A DNA stretch of 64,000 bases from Malaya genurostris. Lineage: Eukaryota; Arthropoda; Insecta; Diptera; Culicidae. Below the pieces are notes generated by a model, which ran no database searches, was not told where the DNA came from, and was given only the letters and a program-made list of their open reading frames with translations. Shown in pieces: positions 11,924 to 23,754 of the stretch. Every line of letters begins with the position of its first letter. Positions within the stretch are counted from its first letter, which is position 1. The stretch covers positions 132,100,262-132,164,261 of the forward strand of contig NC_080572.1 in NCBI RefSeq assembly GCF_030247185.1. Reading direction: 5' to 3'. The position numbers and the translations under genes were made by a program.

Positions 11924-14021
11924 ATGGATTTCACTCATTTGAATGATGAGGAAATCAACTATGAAATGGCATTACGCCACATGGTTAATCTGGGTGCAAT
12001 GACCCATAGAGTAAAAGTGCAACGTTTGCGGGCGGCGGTAGCAGATGACCGCAAACAAAAAATAATTCATGACTGCTCGGATCATGTAATGAGTCCGACG
12101 GTCAACATAGAAGCTTGCCAGCAGGCAATCTATGAAATTCAAAAAGTCGTTGAGCCAGCCATTCGCAGCTCCGACAAACAAAACCTCTGTCAAATACGGT
12201 CGCGACTGTTACGTTACAGAAACAGATTGGCAATAATAAAACCACCGATGTTTCTCGTGGACGCGCACAAATCGCTCGTATCGTTTGTCAAAGTGTTGTT
12301 CGATGATGTCCAAAAGGTAATGACAGATCCAGTGAATGAGGTAGCAAGTGTAGTGCCGATAGATAAGCGCCAACCGGCACCAGAAAGGACCGGAAAGGAG
12401 CCCGAGCAGGAGGCTAGATCCACGTCAGGAGATGTTGAGAAGGAACACAGCAGAGGCAGTGGGCAACTCTCTACATTACCGGCAACCAGTTCTCTAGCAA
12501 GGCAGAGCAGAGGGGAAACACCACTAAGCTCGAAATGTGATGGACAGCAATCAACATTAGACAGCGGAAGGCGAAGCAACTTACTGCTATTACACTACAC
12601 CCCACCGCCATTGGAATTTCCATCAATGGTTCCAGACTCTTTCAACACAAGCAGGAGAGGAGAAAATTCTCATTCAAACTTGCAGAATGATGGTGTCAAT
12701 CCGGCACCTGTAGGTAACAATCGAGCGGCGACCGGAACACGTAACGTATAGGAAGAATACAACCAATTGCGGGACGATTTGTTGCATCATTTACTACGCC
12801 GAGAAGCGGGACCATCCAACGAACGAAGTGAGGACAGGCGCATGCTGAAAGCAGTACACAACTGGCCATTCAAGTTCCGGGGAGAAAAAGATACGACATC
12901 ACTGAACATTTTTCTGGATAGAGTCGAGACGTTTGCTAGATCAGAAGGAATGAACGACAATACACTGTTGGCGTCGATCAAACATCTTCTGCAGGAAGAC
13001 GCATTGGATTGGTATGCGCGAGCAATGGCACAACGATCATTAGTTTCATGGGAGGCGTTCCAGCAAGAGATCAGGAAGGAATTTTTACCAAGCGGTTACG
13101 CACAGATTCTCCAATTAGAAGCCTGTTTTCGATTTCAAGGGCAGAACGAGTCTTTCGCCAAGTATTATCGTGATATTGCAGCACTGTTCCGTTTTGTGAC
13201 ACCGGCGATGAGTGAAGAGGAGAAGTTTTTCATCGTGAAAAAGAATATGAACGCCGAATATGCGGCGATCGTAACAGCCGCATACGTTGCAGGAAATGGT
13301 AGAAATCTGCACCAGCTTCGATGAAACAAGGATGTTTCTCAATAGACAGCGTAGGATACCAATTCCACACAGTTCACTATTAGAACCAAGCTTCGCGACA
13401 CCTGGGGTTGTAGCGAAACCGGCGTCACCAACACAGTTTCAATCACGTTATGGTAGAGTTCATGCCATTGAGATGGAGCAAAACGCAACAGGAATGTCTT
13501 CTCGAGCACAAGATTCATCAGTGGAGGATAGAATGGAAGGAACAGAGGAAGAAGACGAATACTGGCAGATGAAAATAGATCAACTAATGGAGCAAGTTAA
13601 CGCAATCAAGTTGAACATGTTCAACAGAAGCACGAAACCGGCTTGTAGGTCATCATCGAGTTCAGAAGGTTCGTCACTCAACCAACCAGCTGCGAGGCAA
13701 TCAGTAATCCTTCCACGGCTTGCGCAGGATCGTCAGTATCAACCGCCGGTAAGGTACCAGCATCTAAACACACAAAGCTCTTCAGACGAGTCGATTAGGC
13801 GAGAGCGACAGGTGCAACCAGAAAGCGGAGGAGTGGCTCCAGATCAGAAACGGAATGGATTAATCTGTTGGAACTGCGACGAAGATGGACATCGGTTCAT
13901 GGATTGTCCGAAACCTCAAGCAATTATCTTTTGCTACAGGTGCGGGCGGAAAGGATACTCCTTGCAAAGCTGTATAACGTGTCGAACTGACGCGGGAAAC
14001 GCTACAGCGGGGAATCTATAA
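11924..14021 (+). pseudogene. Gypsy gag (capsid and nucleocapsid), two breaks
   Basis: Begins at ATG 11924 (MDFTHLNDEEINYEMAL) and reads in one frame to 13290 apart from a TAG at 12749-12751. The capsid-like region (about 12840-13200) includes WPFKFRGEKDTTSLNIFLDR and LQEDALDWYARA, typical of the retrotransposon gag domain. A single-base shift near 13287 moves the frame (EICTSFDETRMFLNRQRR). The end holds two knuckles: CWNCDEDGHRFMDC is a proper CX2CX4HX4C, while CYRCGRKGYSLQSC has Tyr in place of the zinc-binding His. Stop TAA at 14019-14021. Pol follows in the -1 frame. Confidence 0.85.
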
Positions 14022-14042
14022 TAGAGGGTGTTGAGTCTCCGC
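13994..14042 (+). promoter_or_regulatory. Predicted -1 ribosomal frameshift signal at the gag-pol overlap
   Basis: GGGAAAC at 13994-14000 is read as GCG-GGA-AAC in the gag frame, exactly the X-XXY-YYZ phase needed. A -1 slip places ribosomes in the pol frame, which is open from 13991. After a 6-nt spacer, GCGGGGA (14007-14013) can pair with TCTCCGC (14036-14042): seven pairs including one G-U, 22-nt loop. The gag stop at 14019-14021 lies inside the loop. Confidence 0.7.
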
Positions 14043-17000
14043 ATTATGTCGAGAACCCCTCAGACATCACCAATTTTGGACTTTTGAATACAATAATCAT
14101 TCCCGGATTAGACAACCGCCCACATGCGACTAATAATATCCTGGGCAAGAGAATGACAGCGCTTTTGGACAGTGGTGCAAACTGTTCACTATTAGGAAGA
14201 GCAAACGTAGAAATCGCCGAACAATTGAATTTGCGCAAAGCAATAGTAGAAGGTGGCATCAAAACGGCGGATGGAACGCAACACAAAATCTCACATTTCA
14301 TTCGTGTTCCCATAGTTTTCAACGGTCGCAATGAAACCATCCAATTGTTGTTAGTTCCGACGATACCGGATTGCGTTATTTTGGGCATCAACTTCTGGAA
14401 CAAATTCGGAATCAAGGCAACGTGTTGCACCATTGAAGCAGAGACAAATGAAGCGAAAGCAAAAGAAAATGAGTCCATGAAAACTCTCAGCAGAGACCAA
14501 CAAAGACGTCTTCAAACAACAATTGCGAAGTTTCCGTTGGCAGAGGAAGGAAAACTGGGAAGAACAACACTGTATGAACACCGTATTGAAGTATGAGACG
14601 CACCACCACGCAAGCAACGCCATTACCCAATGTCACCATATGTGCTGGAGGAGGTAAACCGAGAGATTGACAGGATGCTATCATTAGACGTCATCGAAGA
14701 AGCGCGCTTCTCCCCATGGAACAACCCACTCGTAGCCGTGAAAAAGAAAACGGGAAAGTATCGAGTTTGTTTGGACGCACGTCATCTGAATTTTGTGATG
14801 GTGAACGAGGGTTATACGATTCCGCAAATATCCTCGATTATCAACAACCTAGGAGGCTGTGCATACATTTCATCGATCGATTTAAAAGACGCATTCTGGC
14901 AGCTACCCTTAGAAGAGAAATCGAGGCCAGTAACAGCGTTCACGGTTCCATCTCGAGGACATTTCCAGTTCAAGGCTTTGCCGTTCGGACTTTGCACAGC
15001 AAGTCAAGCGTTAGCGCGGTTGATGACGCATTTATTCGCGGACATGGAGCCGTACGTATTCCATTACTTAAACGACATTGTTATTTGCTCAAGATCGTTT
15101 GAGGAACACATTCAGTTATTAGAAGAAGTGGCGAAGCGACTGTGTCAGGCAAACTTGACAATATCATCAGAGAAATCGAAATTCTGTCGTCGAGAGATAC
15201 CATACCTAGGCTACATACTAAACGAAAACGGTTGGAAGGTCTACGAAGAGAAAATAAGCAATGTCGTGAAGTTTCCCATCCCAACAAGCAGAAAAGAGGT
15301 ACAACGGTTTCTAGGTTTGTGCAATTGGTACCGACGTTTCATTTCGGATTTTTCACGTCTAGCTGCACCATTAACGGAACTCACAAAGACGAAGAACAAG
15401 TTTCGATGGAACGCGCAAGCAGACGAGGCCTTTCTCAAGCTAAAAGCCGCTTTAGTATCAGCTCCAGTACTGGCCATGCCGGATTATTCGAAGCCATTCG
15501 CAATAGCTTGCGACGCAAGCGATGTAGCGATCGGAGCAGTGCTAACGCAGGAGATCGAAGGAAAAGAACATCCAATCTGCTATTTCTCGCAGAAGCTCTC
15601 GTCATCGGAACGAAAGTACTCGGTCACGGAGCGAGAATGTTTAGCGGTCATACGGGCGATCGAGAAATTCCGAGGATACATTGAAGGAATAAAATTTACA
15701 GTTTACTGCGATCACGCAGCACTTAGCTACTTGCGTTCAATGAAAAACCCCACGGCACTCATGAGTCGTTGGCTCTTACGGTTAAATGCGTTCGATTTCG
15801 AAATCAAATATAGAAAAGGAAGCATAAACGTAGTACCAGACGCGCTTTCACGGATCGGCGCATCAGTCAACTTCACCGGATCAAAATCCAAAGACGACTG
15901 GTTCAATCAGCTCATAGAACGCGTACAGAAGAAAGGAAATCGCTTCCCGGACTTCAGATTCGTAAACGGAGAGCTGTACAAAAACTGTTTGAGCAAAGAC
16001 GAAGGCGGCAACGCAATTCACCGATGGAAAAAGGTGGTACCTGTTGAAGAACGACATGAACTGATGCGAAGACATCACGATACCACCACCGCAGCGCATC
16101 TAGGATTTCGAAGTACGCTGCAGAAGATTTAAGTCCATTTTCACTGGCCAAAAATGCGAGAGGATGTAAGCAACTACGTACGGAGCTGTCAGACGTGCAA
16201 GGCAAGTAAAGCGCCAAACAGGAAGATGATGCCCCAAATGGGAAACCTGAAACCAGCAAAGCTACCATGGGAACTAATTTCCATAGACTTCGTCAGTCCG
16301 TTCCCACGTTCAAAACAAAGAAACACAGTTATGCTAGTCATAGTTGACTGGATTACAAAGTACGTTATCGCACATCCGATGAAAGCCGCAGACGCAGCAA
16401 AGATGTCACAATTTCTGGAACAAGAGGTCTTTCTAAAGTATTCGCGACCAAGGATAGTTTTGTCGGACAATGGGAAACAGTTTGAATCGTCGGTGTTCCA
16501 ATCTCTTCTTGTCAAGCACAAGATCGCACACATGAAGACAGCATATTACTGTCCCATGGTCAACAATGCAGAACGAGTGAACCGCGTGCTAATCACCTGT
16601 ATTCGAGCCTTACTGGAAGGAGATCATCGCGATTGGGATAGTCAGCTTCCAGCCACCACAGCCGCGGTAAATAGTGCAAAGCATGAAGCAACCGGAATCA
16701 GTCCACACTTCGCCAATTTCGGAAGAGATTTGATACTGCACACAGATCTATACACACAGCAGAGCTTAAACACTCCAGACGATCCAAAAGTAGCACAGGA
16801 TTTGCGGCTATCAACCATACAACGCATGCAGGACTTCGTACTGCAACGCATAAAGAACAACCACGAAAGGACAAAACAACGTTATAACCTTCGCACACGC
16901 GTGGTATCCTTTAAAGTCGAAGATTTGGTGTGGCGCAGAACGTTCGGACAGTCTTCAAAGGCAGATCATGTAAACAGAAAGCTGGATCCAAAATTCGTTC

Positions 17001-17104
17001 CGGCGATAGTGAAGGAGATTCTCGGCGTGAACCTAAATATTCTAGAAGACGTCGTAACTGGAAAGAAGGGCAGGTATCACGCGAAGGACATTAAGGCAGA
17101 TTAG
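14022..17104 (+). pseudogene. Gypsy pol: protease, reverse transcriptase, RNase H, integrase
   Basis: One frame throughout, broken by TGA at 14594-14596 and TAA at 16130-16132. Protease about 14150-14400 with LLDSGANCSLLG (catalytic DSG). RT about 14750-15130: YRVCLDARHLNFV, SSIDLKDAFWQLPL, ALPFGLCTASQA, then FHYLNDIVIC, where the first Asp of the YLDD box is Asn (AAC for GAC). RNase H starts near FAIACDASDVAIGAVL. The integrase zinc region has HH...CQTC around 16060-16200; its catalytic triad is visible as IDFVSP, LSDNGKQFES and NNAERVNR. The C-terminal tail ends HAKDIKAD at 17104. Two stops and the RT mutation make this copy non-autonomous. Confidence 0.9.
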
Positions 17105-19282
17105 TGGGAATTTATACAGCTATGTATGCAGACCAAGTCTGTTAACAAAGAGTTTGGAAGCTCCAAAAACACCGCAAGTGTTCGGGACAAATTACACTTC
17201 ATCAGGGTGCGGCGAGCAACAACGGCTAGACTACCTCCCCACCTTGTTAGGACAACTTGCAGTAATGCAGGCTTACCGTTAGCGTATCGTGAGAAAACGC
17301 ACCCAAGTTGTACGATCATTGAAGCATAAAAGCCTTTTTTAAGGCGTGCCGGTAGCGGACCGTGAGAAAAACGCACATCGGAACCTTCGTCGATTCAGCG
17401 AAGCAGAGCCTTTGCAGGCATGCCGGTAGCGAGCCGAGAGAAAAACGCATAGAGTGATTCGAGAAACCAGAAAGCCTTCAGCAGGCCGGCCGTTACCGTA
17501 ACGGGAGAAAACGGATGGTCGGAACATAGACTCAGGAGTCTGGTCAATTCAAGTCATAGGATTGAGGAAAGAGGGTCATAGGGTGGATAGATTGGTCGGG
17601 GAAGGCCCAAGACAACTGACAGTCGCAGCAAGTTGCTGTCGAGACGTCAGGGACGGGATCGGACTTCTTCCTAGAAAAGACTGAGGATGTCCACACGTTA
17701 CCGTTAGGCGAGAAAACGGATTCAAGCTAAACAACAGCTTGATTTATGTCGACAACCCACGTACACAAAAATCACCCAAGCACGACGAAAATAGCCCTTT
17801 TCAGGCAACCCGTTAGCGTACCGTGAGAAAACGCACCCAAGTACTAAGAAACAAGCCTCTTTCAGGCAGTCCGTTAGCGAAACGAGAGAAAACGCAACCA
17901 AGTTGCACGAAACAAGCCCTTTTCAGGCAGCCTGTTAGCGAAATGAGAGAAAACGCAACCAAGTATCACGAAACAAGCCTTCTTCAGGCAGTCCGTTAGC
18001 GAAACGAGAGAAAACGCACCCAAGTACCACGAGACGAGCCTTTTGCAGGCAACCCGTTGGCGGAACGAGAAAACGCGTATCGATGGATGCAGATTTGTGG
18101 AAAGAATCGGTTACGAATCATGAGAAAGGAAGAACCAAGTAGCAGTCCGAGCAAACCAGGACAATGGCAACAACACAGCTAACTGGCGCAAGGTGGAATT
18201 GCATGGGAGCAAACATCGAGAACAACGATAATGGCAAAAGGACGAAGCAAAGCGCACATGTTTCTAGCAAGCTGCGAATTTTGGTTCACAAGGAGTACAT
18301 ACGACCGCACACAAAGATATCGTGAGAATATTAAAGCCTACACAGGCCTGCCGTTTGGTCAGATCGGGAGAAACTGACAGTCGATTAAACAGCTATGAGT
18401 TACACCAGCTACAAAGTTTCACGAAAACACGAGATCGGAAGAAACTACCCATTCCTGGATTGGTGTCGACGTCATGCAAGATCCAGAGCAGTCAGGATTC
18501 GGAAATCGGATCGGGTAGACAGTTGTAATAGGGGTCGTTATGACAATCCGTACAAAAGTAATGCGATTCTGGGCGCGGTAAAACCCTTGCATTGGGCTCA
18601 TAACGATCGAGGCACTAAATACCCCTTTTCCTCTACGACAGTCAACCATTTGTCACAAACCAAATAAGCTATCACAAATACATTTTTTAGTTATATCTTT
18701 ATTGTTAATTCAAACCTATTTAGCACTAAAATAGGTTAAGAGTTTATTGAATGTTCTGCCGTTACAACAGGACTCTCGTGTTTGGTGTATAAGGACTTAC
18801 CCGGAGACCAATAGCCATAAGTTAGTTGGCGGTAATCGCGAATTAGCCAGAATTCGCTGGCGGTATTATTTAGATTTGTGGATTTGTGTCATTTAGTTTT
18901 GTGAAGCTTGTTCCGTACAGGAACATGTTACGAGCGTTGATTGTCTTAAGCATCACGTTCATAATGCGATGTATAGTCTCCGGGGGACTTCTTTGTGATG
19001 TTGGCTCATAAATTTCTCATGATTCGAGCTTTCGCCGATTCATGATAAATTTTTCTGTAACGGCAATGTTGTGTTACAGTTAAGTTAGTAACTTAAGGTT
19101 CATGAGGGGTTTGTGTTAAGCGTGCACGAAACATTAAAACAGGTACATTAGTAAAATACTCGCTTGAAGAGCGAAACGGTACTGATTATTATTTTGAGTA
19201 CGCCGGCCGGACGGAGGGAGAGAACGCATAAATCAGTTCTTTGGGAAACACACACCTGACGACCACGTAAATGAGGCACTTC
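17105..19282 (+). other. Gypsy long non-coding 3' domain with imperfect hairpin repeats
   Basis: About 2.2 kb between pol and the right LTR with no credible env or other gene. It contains at least ten units of a motif close to AGCC-N-AGGC, then CCGTTAGCGAAACGAGAG, then AAAACGCA. Spacing is irregular at 17266-17720, then regular (60-62 bp) at about 17793-18076, with degenerate units near 18335 and 19203. 18090-19200 otherwise lacks recognised features. Confidence 0.7.
17793..18076 (+). repeat. Tandem array, five units of 60-62 bp
   Basis: The CCGTTAGCG core starts at about 17809, 17870, 17930, 17991 and 18053. Each unit can form two small hairpins, GCC(tttt)GGC and CGTT(loop)AACG. These features suggest a structured RNA element in the genomic transcript (inference). 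Confidence 0.8.
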
Positions 19283-20035
19283 CTCAGTGACATCTAAATC
19301 TGGAAGAGACTGCGCACCCAAGTATCTCGTCCACCCATCGAGCCTTATTGTGTTCGATTCCACACGTCCGGTATTAATTGTTCGGAGGCACCAGTTTCAG
19401 GTTATTTTCGGTCGATTGTAGTGCGGTCTCACATGCACAATTGAAACAGAGCATCACAGTGAAAAAATTGCTTCTTCCGCGTGTTTGAATCGATTGCGGA
19501 GTACGTTCTTGTAGGAACTCCTCCGGACGGTGGTGCATACGAAATAAGAAGTGGTCAACAAACAAAACCGCGTCGTCGTCCTTGACGATAATGGTGCGAA
19601 ACGGCCGTACGTTGATAGTGGGTTAAACACGCAACTTGCCGTCGTCAGTGAAGAGAAGAGGGACGTGTCGAACGTGTTCCATATAGTCCAGCGCATCTTT
19701 TTGGCTGGTACTGCTCCGGCGTGCTGTCGGAATCACAGAGGGTGGCCGAAGAGAGAGCGACAAGGTCCGCAGGATCCGGACCACGTGACATCAACTCCCA
19801 TTCCGGACACGCTCCTGATCGCTCCGACCGGGTTGGAATCAAGAGCAGGCGGTAAGACGGCCAGGATGGCAGCGAACTTTGGCAAACTGACGACAACATA
19901 AATGGTGAGTGCACCGCTTTTTCTTACTGTTGCCTCTTTTAAATGAACCGTCATTATTATTGATTGGGGGATTATTTCGATTTGGGCTGAGAGACTAATG
20001 TCCCTCCCAACAGGGACCAAAATGTTTTTCTAACA
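19283..20035 (+). repeat. Gypsy 3' LTR
   Basis: Matches the 5' LTR with about seven substitutions and a 31-bp deletion near 19334-19337. Ends TTTTTCTAACA at 20035 and is followed directly by Jockey D sequence. Confidence 0.88.
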
Positions 20036-20279
20036 AGCTTCGACAAATTCTCCCACATTCAAAGCCCTTCTGGTCCTTAATGAAGGTGCTTAAAGTCCTA
20101 TTCCTCCTCTGATGTCACCCGAGAACGAAGCTGAAGGAATACCTTTGATCACACCAGTAGAGAAAGCGAATGAGCTAGGCCAGCAGTTTGTGTGTTCTCA
20201 CAATTTAGGACTCAACATTTTTAATAGGTGCTGGGAGCTTAGATACTTCTCTTCAATGTAGAAGCTAGCTGAAGTTATC

Positions 20280-20460
20280 CCAGTTTTGAAACCGGGGAAA
20301 GATCCTTGCTTTTCCAAGAGCTATCGGCCCATCGGCTTATTCTCTTCCCTATCCAAGCTGTTTGAAAAGTCAATACAAAGGCGAATTCTTGCTTTTGCAG
20401 ATGAACAGGATATATTACTGGAAGAACAGTTTGGGTTCCGGTTCGGTGTTAACGGTCATT
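20280..20460 (+). pseudogene. Jockey D reverse transcriptase, fingers fragment
   Basis: Reads VLKPGKDPCFSKSYRPIGLF, then LSKLFEKS and LLEEQFGFRFG, the standard order of LINE RT motifs 1-2a. Coding similarity stops after FGFR; the downstream frame to 20603 is not RT. Confidence 0.8.
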
Positions 20461-21257
20461 TCGAATATTCCTTTAGTTGGGACAGTACTCGCATATATCA
20501 TGATGTCGCCACGTTACCCTACCAAAAACAATCAGTCTGTCATCTAGACTGTGTTTATTTTTTTATTTACAAACAGAGTTGCCAACTATCTGTAATGTAC
20601 TGATTTTTATACGTCCATGCGGATTTCATGCAGGATATAGATTTAATACATATTTCCAAAACTAAATACAGATTTCTGTCTACTTCTCATCCTCCAACGC
20701 AATACAAAATCGAACCCATGTTCTGTTATGATATTTACTTGCTTCTGGCCTGCCGCCAGTGTGCCAGGTGAATACCGGGTCATCAATACAATTAAAAATA
20801 ACCTAGATGACTACAAGCTCATTTCTCATCAGGCCCGATAATGAATGTTAGTTAGTTAATTAGTTGTTTATTTTAGACCGGTTTTAAGCTATTGGTCATT
20901 CACCGGAGGAAATAATGAATGTTTTTAACATTCGGTGCCAAAAACTAACTAAAAGGAATAAACATTACAGATACATAGCTGTAATGTTTATTCCACAAAC
21001 CAAAAATTAGTTTTACCTACCTGAAAAGTCATTTTTTCTGAATAACGTCGAGAAAAATGAATCGTTCCTTTCAAACATCGCTAAAAAAGTTAAATATATA
21101 AACGTAATCCCATAATTTGTTGCGACGATTTTTTTTTTCAAATATTATACAAAGCTTCATGAAATCTGGCATCCCTGAGAGCAGCTGATCTTTGTTGACA
21201 ACGGGGGAAGCCAACTAGTAAAAAATCGTTTACATAACACAAGGGGTGTACCGATAC
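20461..21257. other. Unidentified AT-rich sequence between LINE part and TIR element
   Basis: No coding motif. Contains an inverted pair around 20955-20995 (GGAATAAACATTACAG ... CTGTAATGTTTATTCC), a 16-bp perfect stem with a short spacer at about 20957-20993, possibly a small foldback element. Confidence 0.5.
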
Positions 21258-21259
21258 TA

Positions 21260-22657
21260 CCCAAGTAACAATTTTTGTTACGCTAGCTTGTTTGTGACTA
21301 GTTTGCAACCAGATATTTGAGTGATTGTTACTATCATCTAACCACTTGCATGACTCAAAAAGCGCAGTTTCTACTAGTTGTTAAGTCGGCTAAAAATAAG
21401 TTGTCGTTACGTTTTAATGTCATACTGAAAGAACTTATCTTTTCATAACTTGAAAATAACTTGTTTTCAAGTAAACTAGTTGAAACTTAGTCACCATCGA
21501 CATTATAAACATTGAATGCATACAGAACACTTTTCTATCATCAATAAAAAAGCAGAAGAGTACTTTAAATCACAAACTTGATACAATTTCACAACGATTT
21601 TGAAACTGTCGAGCGGAATTAAATTTTACTTAACTGTTTTTTATTCGCCTTCAATCAAAATCTGTTCATAAAGATAAAAAAAAATAAACAGCAAAATAAG
21701 ACTATGTTCAGAATGCTCAAAATTATTCCAAGTAGAGTGATTTCTCATCATTTTAAATTCATATATCATGAGAATTATAATATTATCACAATCGATGTTC
21801 AATCCCTATATTATTTTCCTCGTGTTTATGACAGTGCATAGAACAAAAATGACTATTCTGCCTTTCACTATTTTCGGCAAAAAGTAGTTTTGAAACAAGT
21901 AATATCCTGGTTTTAATAATGTTTCATACACTTCTTGAGACTCCATATTGTGTTCGCCATATTCAAGCCAACAAAGGTTGTTTTGTTTGCATTTTCGTTA
22001 TCATAACGTTGGGAAAACCTACCGATAACTATCAGAATCAATGAAGAAATTATATGTTATAATCTTATAGTATCTAAGTTATTACTACATCAATTCACAG
22101 TAACGATTTACATATACGCTTACGTATTTATAATGGTTTCGCAACGGAAAATAAACCTTTTTTCAACTGGTAGCTAAAAACATAGCTGTAATTAAAGATA
22201 TGTTAGAATCAAGTAACGATAACTTACAAATGATAGTTAGTTTAATGTTTACGTTATAAAGAAACACTGCTGTCACCTTGTTTTAACCAGTATAACATAA
22301 AAAACATGTTCGTGCTCTTGTTGCAACACAGTTGGGTTAAGTAGTATCAAAACTAGTTACGGGTTGCTACTATTGAAGTCAAATAAACTTATTTTCAACT
22401 AGTGGCTAGAAGCATTGTTGTGATTAAAAATATGTTTGCATTAAGTAAAGATAGCTTATAAAATATATTTAATTCAACATGACACAAAGATATCATTATT
22501 GGAAACCTAAATAACTATTTCGTAACTAGTTATGTTATGATGAAACATTGCTGTCACCATGTTTTAACCAGTATAACATAAAACACATATACGTGCTCTT
22601 GTTGCAAAATAGTTTGGACTTTGTCGTATCAGAACTAGTTGCGGATTGCTACTTGGG
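21260..22657. mobile_element. 1.4-kb non-coding TIR element with TA target-site duplication
   Basis: Starts CCCAAGTAACAA and ends TTGCTACTTGGG (11 of 12 complementary), flanked by TA at 21258-21259 and 22658-22659. No transposase. The 3' half is an imperfect tandem duplication: 22147-22380 and 22381-22657 share CTGTCACC-TGTTTTAACCAG, TATAACATAAAA and GTGCTCTTGTTGCAA. It shares termini and an internal AAAAAGCGCARTTT block with the element at 35063-37447, so the two are distant relatives. Superfamily not determined. Confidence 0.7.
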
Positions 22658-22744
22658 TAAATAGTTTGCGCAGTTCAATATAGGTGGAACTAGTGTCCCA
22701 CGAAAATTTATTTTTAGATGAATTTACTCATAGTGACATGTCTG

Positions 22745-23553
22745 TTAGTCTGTGTTTAAACTGCATCGGTATAATTTTCCTATGTATCTTATTCAAATGA
22801 TCAAAAATTATCTTGCAGATAGAGCATTCCAGGTTTCTCTGAATAATGCACTTTCAGAAAGATTTACTATTCCTGCTGGTGTACCCCAAGGAAGTATCCC
22901 AGATCCCATCCTATACAACATTTTTACATCAGACATCCCACCTCTTCCGGGTGGTGGTGTTCTGTCACAATTTGCTTATGATACTGCCATTCTTTAAAAA
23001 GATCGTGTCATTAAAGCTCTGCAGAATATACTACAGACAGCAGCAAAACTCAGGTCATCTAGTTTCCACATTCAACATCTCAAAAACTTGTTCCATCGGA
23101 CGAATGCCGAATACGATTCGGTGATGAGGTCATCCAATGGTCCGAAGAAGTTATCTATCTAGGATTCACATTTGACAAACATCTGATATTCAGGTCACAT
23201 GTTGACAAAATCGATCAAAAATGTAGCATACTCATTAGGTCTCTGTATCCACCGATTTGTAGAATATCTAAACTGTGCCTGAAGAATCAGATGGCTGTCT
23301 ATAAACAAATCATCTATCTCGCAATTGAATACGCAGTCCCTGTTTGGCGGGGTTGTGCACGAACGCACAACTTGGGCTTCAGCGCTTTCAAACTAAGATC
23401 CTGAAGATTCTAAATCTACCCCCTTGGACAAGGACTAGTGAAGTACATGAGATGGACTCCCTGGATATACTAGAACGAATATTCGAACAACACTGCACGA
23501 AATTTGAGGAGAGGTGCTCAATCTCTGTAATACAAATAATTAAAAATTTGTAG
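22745..23553 (+). pseudogene. Jockey D reverse transcriptase palm to C-terminus, mutated active site
   Basis: LSERFTIPAGVPQGS leads to QFAYDTAIL, where the family has FADD: one catalytic Asp is Tyr (TAT for GAT). A stop at 22996 and later frameshifts separate the thumb and C-terminal blocks (LYPPICRISKLCLKNQ, then LDILERIFEQHCTKFEER). Non-functional. Confidence 0.78.
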
Positions 23554-23754
23554 GTATTAGGTTAGGGATAGTTATAAGTAGGTAGATATTTCAATAATAA
23601 ATAAAATAGATATTATGATTAAACATTAGTATGTAAAACAAGAGTAACTGAAACACCTATTATTAATAACGAATTGTATGAACAACAAAGATGAAAGGCC
23701 AAAGGGTCACTTACACTATTACTGTAAAACGTTGATGTAATGCACAAAAATAAG

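Larger units (their letters stand above)
10997..20035 (+). mobile_element. Ty3/gypsy LTR retrotransposon with both LTRs (defective)
   Basis: Order: LTR, primer-binding site, gag, protease, RT, RNase H, integrase, a 2.2-kb non-coding 3' domain, LTR. The LTRs are about 99% identical outside a 31-bp indel, so the insertion is fairly young. Coding breaks: TAG at 12749, a frameshift near 13287, TGA at 14594, TAA at 16130, and a catalytic YLDD-to-YLND change. Flanks do not show a target-site duplication: CTCAG precedes the left LTR, AGCTT follows the right LTR, and only the right flank is Jockey D. This suggests the left junction was rearranged after insertion. Confidence 0.9.
20036..23754 (+). mobile_element. 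Jockey-clade LINE (family D) ORF2 remnant, split by a TIR element
   Basis: The 5' part (20036-20460) carries the pre-RT linker and the first RT motifs (SYRPIGLFSSLSKLFEKS, EEQFGFRFG). After a gap of other sequence and the TIR element at 21260-22657, the RT resumes at about 22745 (FPMYLIQMIKNYLADRAFQV). It runs through the C-terminus and a 3'UTR ending in ATGCACAAAAATAA. The LLD-EKAFDSVWH block is missing. The 3' part matches 799-1243. Confidence 0.8.

Noticed and set aside
17266..18076. Regularly spaced repeats considered as a CRISPR array
   Set aside because: Repeats and spacers both drift, the units lie inside a eukaryotic LTR element, and there are no cas genes.
17105..19282. Envelope gene between gypsy pol and the 3' LTR
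   Set aside because: No frame longer than about 90 codons, no signal peptide or membrane segment, and the sequence is repeat-structured.
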